A model generated the notes under the pieces. That model searched no databases, was not told the DNA's origin, and saw only the letters and a list, made by a program, of their open reading frames with translations. From positions 1 to 50,126 of the forward strand of contig DFXX01000019.1 in NCBI GenBank assembly GCA_002381765.1: a stretch of 50,126 nucleotides of DNA, read 5' to 3'. The first letter of the stretch is position 1. Every line of letters begins with the position of its first letter. The DNA comes from Bacteriovoracaceae bacterium UBA4097 (GTDB lineage Bacteria > Bdellovibrionota > Bacteriovoracia > Bacteriovoracales > Bacteriovoracaceae). Below, piece by piece: positions 7,872 through 14,235 of the stretch. A program made the translations under genes and the position numbers.

Positions 7872-9482
7872 TTACCTGTCCTGCTCGGATTTACGGATGC
7901 CCAAACTTGCCAGGGCCCCAGAGAGCTGCCACTCTTCAAGGTCTCGTACAAACTCTGGAAGTGCCTGAGTTAAGGTAAAGCTAGGAGTCTTAACCTTTAA
8001 GCGCTCTGTTCTCATCTCACTTAAAAAATGATGATAAAAGCCAGCTTCCCCATTAGGAGATTCAAGACTTGAGTAATGCCATCCGGGAGTTATATTAAAT
8101 GGTTGTTGTTCACCGGCATATACCAGCTCACCCAAGGGAAGATTGTCTAAAACTTGAGTAATAATTCTGAGACTCTGATGAATCTCTTCATACCTGATAA
8201 GATATCGGTCATAGGATGTTCCATGAATTCCAACAGGCACATCAAAATCAACATCTTGGTAGAAGTAAAGAGGCTGTGACTTTCTGAGATCAAAATTTAA
8301 ACCCGAGGCTCTCATGGCGGGGCCACCTACTCCCCACTGAAGAACAGTTTGAGCATTTACCGGTGAGTGGTCGAGATGAGAGCGAAAATTTCTTTGTCCT
8401 AATAGAGAATTATGGATCGTTAAAAGACTCTTCTTAAGAAGATTAGCAACGTCCTGGTATTCGATGATCCAGCCATGAGGTAAGTCGGCTCTTACTCCTC
8501 CTAGACAAATACTACCCATGCCTTGCCTATGCCCAGAGTACCTTTCAAAGAGCTCGTAAATCTTCTCTCTGGCATTGATGAAGAGTCTTGACTCATCCTT
8601 TTGGAGAGCACTTGTTACTTCAGAGAGGACCGTTAAGTGATCTACAATTCGGGCAAGTTCCAGAAGAACAATACGAATGGCCTGAGCTCTTTCCGGTAAT
8701 CTAATGGAAAGTATCTCCTCTAAGTTCTTCGCCCAGATAGTCGAATAAGTGGGCGCGGCACCTGGATGAATAAGATCCACCAGTTGCATGGTATGATTCC
8801 AGTTCTTGGATTCAAAAAGTTTCTCTAAACCTCTGTGAAAAAAGCCAATCCTGGTATGGGATGCCACCACTCGAACAGGGTCAAAGCAAACCTGCCACAT
8901 AAAATTTCCCATGGTATGAGGCGAGAGTATATCGTATTGCTTCCAAACCCAGGCTTCTTCAGGGTAAGGCTTTTCCGATTTATTGGGATTAAACCTGAGA
9001 GAAGGTAATCCAGGATCTTCTTCCACAGGCCACTCTAAAATCTCTGCATTCTTTCTTAAAGGAGGAACTGAGCCTTTGGGGATCAATAGAGATTTATCAT
9101 TAATAATACCAATAGAGATGCCAAACATTTCTATTTGCTCTCTTTCCATCCAACCAGCAACAGAGAAATGAGATATGATCGACGGGACGACTTCTCCCGA
9201 GTTGAAATGAACATGAAGATTAAGCCGCTGGTGGCTTCCCATGTTAAACAGTAGATAACTTAGTTCAAACTCATAATGCTTTTGATCGGTATTCCGTTTT
9301 CGATCAAGGCAGGCCATATCAACCAGAGTCAGATAGCCTAAATCATTCTTTACAAACTGGATCCAGCGCAGAAGATCCTTAGGTCTGAGATCGATATGAT
9401 GTTGTCCCAAAATTTGCTGATAGGACGGACCTACTTCAGAAAAAATACTATGATGCTCTTTTAGATCTTTAACATTAAACAT
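7872..9482 (-). CDS. NuoCD-like fusion (complex I / group 4 hydrogenase large-subunit family), active site degenerate
   Basis: The 536 residues comprise a NuoC domain (about 1-160, with WMEREQIEMFGI matching the family WxEREvxDmFGI) and a NuoD domain (about 180-536: RIGFFHRGLEKL, PERAQAIRIVLLELARI, GGVRADLPHGW, GPAMRASGLNFDLRK, FDVPVGIHGTSYDRYL, ESPNGEAGFY, final ASLGI-DR). The N-terminal quinone-site region usually read PSTHG is PHTMG here. The segment that carries RxCGxC in hydrogenases or MDY in NuoD reads LIHPGAAPTYS. So neither NiFe ligands nor the usual quinone His/Tyr pair are apparent by eye. It overlaps the NuoB-like gene by eight bases. No antiporter-like membrane subunits are nearby. 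Confidence 0.85.
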   Translation of the reverse strand: MFNVKDLKEHHSIFSEVGPSYQQILGQHHIDLRPKDLLRWIQFVKNDLGYLTLVDMACLDRKRNTDQKHYEFELSYLLFNMGSHQRLNLHVHFNSGEVVPSIISHFSVAGWMEREQIEMFGISIGIINDKSLLIPKGSVPPLRKNAEILEWPVEEDPGLPSLRFNPNKSEKPYPEEAWVWKQYDILSPHTMGNFMWQVCFDPVRVVASHTRIGFFHRGLEKLFESKNWNHTMQLVDLIHPGAAPTYSTIWAKNLEEILSIRLPERAQAIRIVLLELARIVDHLTVLSEVTSALQKDESRLFINAREKIYELFERYSGHRQGMGSICLGGVRADLPHGWIIEYQDVANLLKKSLLTIHNSLLGQRNFRSHLDHSPVNAQTVLQWGVGGPAMRASGLNFDLRKSQPLYFYQDVDFDVPVGIHGTSYDRYLIRYEEIHQSLRIITQVLDNLPLGELVYAGEQQPFNITPGWHYSSLESPNGEAGFYHHFLSEMRTERLKVKTPSFTLTQALPEFVRDLEEWQLSGALASLGIRKSEQDR

Positions 9483-9849
9483 TGTTTAACTTCTTGTGGC
9501 ATGTTTCTAAAGCGGACAAGATATCTTCAGGAACAATTCCCCCTAAAGGTAATTCAACATACCTGATCTGATCCAGATCCAGGTATTGAATGAAAGGATG
9601 TTCTTTAAAGAGTGTTAAGGCTTCAACCTGAAGGAGAAGAATTTTTCCTTCTTCTTTGAGTAGCTCCTGAACTTTTTCTAGCACAGGGCGAGATCTGGGA
9701 GTCATTAATCCATCCCAAGCAATGACCGATGCTGCTTTAAGATCGTCCGTAAAACTCCAAGGAAAGGAAAGAGCATGTCGATACTTATCACCTAAGAGAG
9801 AAGACCAATCTGACATAAGGGAGGACTGTCCCAAAATGAATATTTTCAT
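9475..9849 (-). CDS. Degenerate NuoB-like (small subunit) protein lacking Fe-S cysteines
   Basis: At 124 residues it is shorter than NuoB (about 160-220). Two stretches align by eye with NuoB: ASVIAWDGLMTPRSRPVLEK against ADVxIVxGTxTxKMAPxLRR, and VELPLGGIVPEDILSALE against VDVYVPGCPPRPEALLxAL. The CC pair, third Cys and GCPP Cys that hold cluster N2 are all missing; the only Cys is near the C-terminus (LETCHKK). The position directly before a NuoCD-like gene supports the call. It overlaps the lipoprotein gene by four bases (ATGA) and the NuoCD-like gene by eight. Without a cluster it is probably structural or regulatory. Confidence 0.55.
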   Translation of the reverse strand: MKIFILGQSSLMSDWSSLLGDKYRHALSFPWSFTDDLKAASVIAWDGLMTPRSRPVLEKVQELLKEEGKILLLQVEALTLFKEHPFIQYLDLDQIRYVELPLGGIVPEDILSALETCHKKLNNV

Positions 9850-11231
9850 TCTTTAATAACCTTACGGTAGCGAGGCTCCCATTTAACATCTTCCGGGAAG
9901 ACTTCTGTATTTTTTAAAACTTTTTCGTTGATCTCGTCTGAACAACTAAATTTTTTGGCCGGCATATTAACCCAAGAATATAGCTTTTTATGAGTACCAT
10001 GACTGCGATTATCGTAGTCAATGAGTTTATAATAACTGGACGATGTCGCCTTAAGGCCGTTTAGAAAATTGGGCAAGTAGTACATCGCCTGATCGATATC
10101 TTTCTCATCACATTGGGAAATATCTCTTTTCAAAACATGAATTGGCTCACCCGCTCTATTTAAGATATTTCTGCGCCAACTATGATTTTCACAATCAAAT
10201 AGAAAACCATCCTGATGAAGTCTATAAAATATCCCTACAAAATTCAAAAACCAGAATTTCTCCGGATCAAGATTAACATTTCCTCGATAGACAAATTTAT
10301 CACAGGTGTTCATTTCTGAATAATACTTCTTAGTAAACTGCTGAAACCTTCGAGCAAAGCCGTCTGCTTTACTCTTTCCAACCTGATCCCAGAGCTGATC
10401 ATAAAGGGCCTGACAGCTGTTCTGAATCTTCTTGGTACTTTTGTCAGTCATGGGCAGTGAATGTTTTATGAAGTGAGCAAAGGCTTCCTTAATCGGAATG
10501 AGTTGTCCCACTTTCTTACTGGGATATAGGTCATCCCCGATAGAATTATGCCCATCCAAGTTTTCTAAGGAGGCTTTTACATATTTCCAATCGATGAGCT
10601 TTAAAAGTTCATCTTTAGATGTGACTTTTTGAAACTTTGGATCGTGGGGATCGATAGCCACCAGTACAAGCCGTGAGCGCCAATTGCCCTTTCCCAAACA
10701 GTTGGCTTCAGGACAAATTTGCTCCACAAAGGCACCCACTGGCCGCGCCTGAAAGGAGGAATAATTCATGGTGCGAGCAAGATTTTGCGAGTTACCGAAT
10801 AGAATGATTTTTTGTGGCCTTCCTAATTGGTCCAACACTCGAGGAACAAAACCAATGGAGTAAGGAGGCCGGTTAATCATGCCAGGCTCACTCTCCCAAA
10901 TATCTTTTTGCTTACAATAGGAATGAGAAAAGTGGGTTTGCCCCGAATGCAAATCAAGATCGTTTGCATAAGAAGCTCCTTCTGGGGTGTGGACCACGAT
11001 ATTAAGGGTTTGCTTTTTTGAACTCAGCTCAGGATCTACATCAAAGAATAAATGAAGCTGTGCTCTCCCATATTTATCCATGAGGGCATGTTGGGGATTT
11101 AGCTTAAACCATTGAGGCTCAATTAAAGAAATCATCTCCGCCGGAAAGGGATTCTTTGCTTGTTGCCAGGAGCAACTGATAAAGAGCAGCAGGATAATCA
11201 GGCTTTTCAATTGACATAATCTCAAGAACAT
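9846..11231 (-). CDS. Putative lipoprotein, first gene of the complex-I-like operon
   Basis: I do not recognise a family. The 461-residue product from the ATG at 11231 starts MFLRLCQLKSLIILLLFISC, a lipoprotein-type signal with Cys20 (F at -3 is slightly unusual). The body has eight further cysteines, suggesting disulfides, and a mix of strand-rich N-terminal (30-220) and helical central parts. A longer reading frame from 11276 exists but its first codons lie inside the tRNA-Leu gene, so the internal ATG is preferred. Overlap of four bases with the NuoB-like gene implies co-translation, so it may be a periplasmic partner of that complex; this is inferred from context only. Confidence 0.65.
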   Translation of the reverse strand: MFLRLCQLKSLIILLLFISCSWQQAKNPFPAEMISLIEPQWFKLNPQHALMDKYGRAQLHLFFDVDPELSSKKQTLNIVVHTPEGASYANDLDLHSGQTHFSHSYCKQKDIWESEPGMINRPPYSIGFVPRVLDQLGRPQKIILFGNSQNLARTMNYSSFQARPVGAFVEQICPEANCLGKGNWRSRLVLVAIDPHDPKFQKVTSKDELLKLIDWKYVKASLENLDGHNSIGDDLYPSKKVGQLIPIKEAFAHFIKHSLPMTDKSTKKIQNSCQALYDQLWDQVGKSKADGFARRFQQFTKKYYSEMNTCDKFVYRGNVNLDPEKFWFLNFVGIFYRLHQDGFLFDCENHSWRRNILNRAGEPIHVLKRDISQCDEKDIDQAMYYLPNFLNGLKATSSSYYKLIDYDNRSHGTHKKLYSWVNMPAKKFSCSDEINEKVLKNTEVFPEDVKWEPRYRKVIKE

Positions 11232-11239
11232 AACATCAT
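11211..11239 (+). promoter_or_regulatory. Candidate tRNA-Leu promoter
   Basis: A consensus TTGACA (11211-11216) is followed after 17 bases by CATCAT (11234-11239), or after 14 by TAACAT (11231-11236). The tRNA begins at 11252. The promoter lies within the divergent lipoprotein gene's start region. Confidence 0.4.
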
Positions 11240-11251
11240 CAACTTTCCCGT

Positions 11252-11341
11252 GCCCTGGTGGTGGAATGGTAGACACAAGGGATTTAAAATCCCTCGGACG
11301 TTAAACCGGCCGTACGAGTTCGAGTCTCGTCTGGGGCACCA
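11252..11341 (+). tRNA. tRNA-Leu (anticodon UAA)
   Basis: A 90-base class II tRNA with encoded CCA. The acceptor arms GCCCTGG and CTGGGGC pair over seven bases (two G-T wobbles) followed by ACCA. The anticodon stem AGGGA/TCCCT encloses TTTAAAA, giving anticodon TAA at 11285-11287, which reads UUA. A long variable arm and a T-arm with GTTCGAGTC are present. It is divergent from the lipoprotein gene 20 bases away. Confidence 0.95.
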
Positions 11342-11473
11342 AATTTCCCATTTGAAAAATTTTACAATGAATTCAATCAATTAAACAAACTTAAAGCTTG
11401 TTGCTCCTAAACCTACTTTTGGTTAAATATTAAAAGAAAATTAACTAAATAAAATCCTATACAGAGATAGTTG

Positions 11474-11527
11474 GCGATTTAGCCTTTTTTTGACCATTTT
11501 AGTCACTTTTGGCTTTAGCTAAATCGC
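11474..11527. repeat. Long-range inverted repeat in the collagen-gene upstream region
   Basis: GCGATTTAGC (11474-11483) is repeated inverted as GCTAAATCGC (11518-11527) with a 34-base loop. Flanking T/A bases extend the stem by a few pairs. Inside the loop, ATTTTAG also finds partners (CTAAAAT) just downstream, so alternative folds are possible. The interval 11342-11598 has no gene; apart from this and the next repeat it is AT-rich sequence with no other feature I can see. Confidence 0.5.
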
Positions 11528-11553
11528 TAAAATGACGAGAAAAGCCTCAGCAT

Positions 11554-11584
11554 TTAATAACCGACCTTAAACTGCGGTTATTAA
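11554..11584. promoter_or_regulatory. Perfect 10-bp dyad immediately upstream of the collagen-like gene
   Basis: TTAATAACCG (11554-11563) and CGGTTATTAA (11575-11584) form a perfect inverted repeat around an 11-base centre. Its right arm ends one base before the AAAGG ribosome binding site (11586-11590). There is no T-tract after it, so an operator or a 5'-UTR hairpin is more likely than a terminator. Confidence 0.5.
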
Positions 11585-11598
11585 CAAAGGGCTTCATT

Positions 11599-13146
11599 AT
11601 GGTACGTATGTCACAAAGCTTTTGGTTATCTTCTTTAATCGTTCTATCTACCCCGGCACTGGCCGCTAACCATCTCTGGGATGATGTCATTAAGCGGGTT
11701 TCCAAAAATAATAAAACCATCCATCTCACAGCAGGACATGCTCCCAATGCCATAAACTTTCGCGGTGAGATCCAAATTCCTAACCAGCTGTATATAACCA
11801 ATGGCTCAGGGGCAAAGCACCCGAGTGCTGGTCAGTTGATCATTGATAATCAAGTGGTTTGTAATTACTCGCCTACTACCAATGTCATTCTCTTCGATAC
11901 AATTTATAAGTTTAGAGATTGCTCTGATTACTCCAGACAAAATGACAGAATAACCGTTAACAGTCAGATTCAACTTAGACTTAATCATGCCGGTAGCTCC
12001 AAGGCGATTCTGAATGCCAAAATAAAAATCATTAGCACTAATCAATCTGAATATGGTCTGGTCTTTCCTTATATTTCCCCTAATGAAGGCCAAATCCTTC
12101 TCTTTAATGGAGAAGCTTGGGTCCCAACCGATCCGAGCGACCTAGCTCTTGAGGGTCTGCAAGGAGAACCAGGTGAGCCGGGCCCACAAGGACAAACTGG
12201 TCCAATGGGTCCAGCGGGTGCTATGGGTCCGATGGGACCACAAGGTCCAGCTGGAGAAAAGGGTGAGAAAGGTGAAAAGGGCGAAGCAGGAGTGGCCGGA
12301 GCTACTGGCCCGCAAGGACCTAAGGGAGCCGATGGTCTCATAGGTCCACAAGGTCCTGCTGGTCCGCAGGGACCGCAAGGCGAACCGGGATTACCAGGTG
12401 CAATTGGAGCGACTGGAGCCATTGGCCCAGTAGGGCCAGTGGGACCAATGGGTCCAACAGGAGCAGCTGGTGCAGTGGGTCCGCAAGGTCCGGCCGGAGC
12501 CAAGGGTGATAAGGGTGATAAGGGTGATAAAGGAGAAAAAGGTGAGCAAGGTCTAGCAGGGGCAGTTGGTCCTCAAGGACCGCAAGGCCCACAAGGAGAA
12601 GTCGGTCTACCGGGTCTCCCAGGACAACCAGGTGAGGCCGGAGCTCAAGGTGCAAAAGGTGATAAGGGAGAAAAAGGTGAAAAAGGCGATCGTGGTTTAA
12701 GTGAAATTGCTTACATAAGAGATCAAAAACAACCTGGATTCCACGGGGGAGATTGTGCTTCTAATATTTGGAACACCCGTAATCTCAACACAATGGGAGG
12801 AGACACTGGATTCATTACCTTAAATAATGACCGTTTCACTCTTCAACCAGGGAAGTATTTTATAGAAGCTCAAATGCCGGCCTATAGTGTTGGATTTCAT
12901 CAAGCTAGATTAAGAGTCGTCGAAACTAATACCGATGTCATGTATGGAACCTCCGCTGTGACTCATCCCACTTCTCCTTCAACTAGTTATTCAAATATTT
13001 CGGGAGAAATTATCGTGGAGCAAACAAGTACTTTTGAAATTCAACATCGTTGTGGAAACGGAAAGAATGCCATTGGTCTGGGAATAGCCGCAGGTCTCGG
13101 GACGTTTGAGATTTACACTCAACTTAAAATCATTAAAAAGCAGTAA
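11599..13146 (+). CDS. Collagen-like secreted protein with 61 Gly-X-Y triplets
   Basis: The 515-residue product starts with a signal peptide (MVRMSQSFWLSSLIVLSTPALA), then a beta-rich N-terminal domain (about 25-185). An uninterrupted run of 61 Gly-X-Y triplets covers residues 186-368. A C-terminal domain (about 369-515) with strand-rich sequence and two cysteines has the position and flavour of a C1q/TNF-like trimerisation head. The triplets are rich in GPQ, GEK and GDK, the charged types that stabilise bacterial triple helices without hydroxyproline. AAAGG lies eight bases before the ATG. It is most likely an exported, trimeric fibre with roles in adhesion or envelope structure; that role is inference. 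Open frames on the opposite strand here are mirrors of the repeat. Confidence 0.9.
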   Translation: MVRMSQSFWLSSLIVLSTPALAANHLWDDVIKRVSKNNKTIHLTAGHAPNAINFRGEIQIPNQLYITNGSGAKHPSAGQLIIDNQVVCNYSPTTNVILFDTIYKFRDCSDYSRQNDRITVNSQIQLRLNHAGSSKAILNAKIKIISTNQSEYGLVFPYISPNEGQILLFNGEAWVPTDPSDLALEGLQGEPGEPGPQGQTGPMGPAGAMGPMGPQGPAGEKGEKGEKGEAGVAGATGPQGPKGADGLIGPQGPAGPQGPQGEPGLPGAIGATGAIGPVGPVGPMGPTGAAGAVGPQGPAGAKGDKGDKGDKGEKGEQGLAGAVGPQGPQGPQGEVGLPGLPGQPGEAGAQGAKGDKGEKGEKGDRGLSEIAYIRDQKQPGFHGGDCASNIWNTRNLNTMGGDTGFITLNNDRFTLQPGKYFIEAQMPAYSVGFHQARLRVVETNTDVMYGTSAVTHPTSPSTSYSNISGEIIVEQTSTFEIQHRCGNGKNAIGLGIAAGLGTFEIYTQLKIIKKQ

Positions 13147-13166
13147 TCTGAGTAATCCGTTGCTTG

Positions 13167-13200
13167 CCTCATAGGAGAAAGTTAAACTTCTTCTATGAGG
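13167..13200 (+). promoter_or_regulatory. Hairpin enclosing the ribosome binding site and start codon of the Gly-rich gene
   Basis: CCTCATAG (13167-13174) pairs perfectly with CTATGAGG (13193-13200). The stem continues inward with about five more pairs, including one G-T, leaving an eight-base loop. The AGGAG (13173-13177) is in the left arm and the ATG (13195-13197) in the right arm. Either it masks initiation or it brings a distant AGGAG (17 bases away) next to the ATG. It might also act as a terminator for the collagen-like gene, but no T-tract follows. Confidence 0.55.
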
Positions 13201-14235
13201 TTATTTCTTTTCATATCCCTGCTTTTTTCTTCAGCTTCCTACGCGCAAATTTGCGATGGAAACAGTCTAAGAGGAGCTTTCACCACCATCAATTGTGCTT
13301 CCTTAACTATCGATGCCAATACCGATCTGTCTAACGAACCTGGCCCCATTCTTGTGGAGGTAACAGGAGAAGTGAGAATCAATAAGAATGTCATTTTAAA
13401 CGGAGGCCATGGCCAGAGTCTCACTAGTGATAATCCTGGAGGTTCTCCTGGACCAGGAGCAGGGATGGGCGGTGGTTATGATTCCTTTGGCGGCTTTAAT
13501 ACCGATGGATTTGATGGATTTACTTCAAATGGGAAAACCCCTAATAGCTCCGGGACTTGTGGTAATGGTGGCTCCGGTGCCGGCATGGCCCGCGCTGGAG
13601 AGGACGGAAGAGTTTGCAACTCCCCTAACGAGCCCAAGGCCAATGGTGGACAAGCAGCGACGACTGAATTTGATCCAATAACCTTTAGCCCTTTCAGAGG
13701 TGGCTTCGGTGGAGGTGCAGGTGCATACAGTTCAGTTATTGAATTTGGCTCGGGGGGCGGTGGAGGTGGTGCTCTCCATATCAAATCAATCACTGGTGAT
13801 ATCTTCATTGCTCGCGGAGTAACTATTTCTGCCAGAGGTGGAAATGGAGGATCGGCTGCATCTACTGGAGGTGGAGGTGGTGGTGGCTCCGGTGGAGCAA
13901 TTTGGCTAGAAGCCCTGATAGGCAATATAACGAATCAAGGAATCATCGATACCAGAGGTGGCAAAGGTGGAGGAAGCTCCAGTGGAGGTATCGGCGGAAA
14001 GGGATCTGATGGATTTATTCGTATAAGTGACATCTCAGGAACCATCAATCAAATAGGATTTATCAATGCTCCAGGGGCAAATACTCAGAAGCTAAGTTCA
14101 GATATCAGTTGCGGAACTCTCTCTTCAAAAGAAGAAAAAAAGAATCTTGTTTTTCAAATGGGATTGGGTTTTGGAATTGCTCTCTTACTCTTAAATTTAT
14201 TTAAAACTCTTTTCCAATGCCAAAAGAAATCTTAA
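13195..14235 (+). CDS. Glycine-rich secreted protein with C-terminal membrane segment
   Basis: No named family recognised. The 346 residues begin with a signal peptide (MRLFLFISLLFSSASYAQ). Repeated strand segments follow (VEVTGEVRINKNVILNGG, ALHIKSITGDIFIARGV, AIWLEALIGNITNQG) separated by long Gly/Ser-rich runs, a pattern typical of right-handed beta-helix surface proteins. Five cysteines occur in the exported part. Near the C-terminus VFQMGLGFGIALLLLNLF (about 316-336) is a transmembrane segment followed by QCQKKS, a sorting-like or anchoring tail. The start codon is buried in a hairpin. The last 35 bases overlap the convergent FecR gene. Confidence 0.75.
   Translation: MRLFLFISLLFSSASYAQICDGNSLRGAFTTINCASLTIDANTDLSNEPGPILVEVTGEVRINKNVILNGGHGQSLTSDNPGGSPGPGAGMGGGYDSFGGFNTDGFDGFTSNGKTPNSSGTCGNGGSGAGMARAGEDGRVCNSPNEPKANGGQAATTEFDPITFSPFRGGFGGGAGAYSSVIEFGSGGGGGGALHIKSITGDIFIARGVTISARGGNGGSAASTGGGGGGGSGGAIWLEALIGNITNQGIIDTRGGKGGGSSSGGIGGKGSDGFIRISDISGTINQIGFINAPGANTQKLSSDISCGTLSSKEEKKNLVFQMGLGFGIALLLLNLFKTLFQCQKKS

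Noticed and set aside
11231..11276. Longer lipoprotein start at 11276
   Set aside because: Its first codons lie within the tRNA-Leu gene and would spoil the signal peptide.
11252..11598. Integration site at the tRNA-Leu 3' end
   Set aside because: No integrase and no repeat of the tRNA tail was noticed downstream; the region is plain AT-rich upstream sequence.
12069..12503. Pro/Gly-rich open frames on the opposite strand and other frames of the collagen repeat
   Set aside because: They are mirrors of the Gly-X-Y codons; no start signal, and low-complexity composition follows from the sense repeat.
12507..12530. Short tandem repeat of GGTGATAAG
   Set aside because: It is part of the GDK triplets of the collagen repeat, not a CRISPR or separate element.
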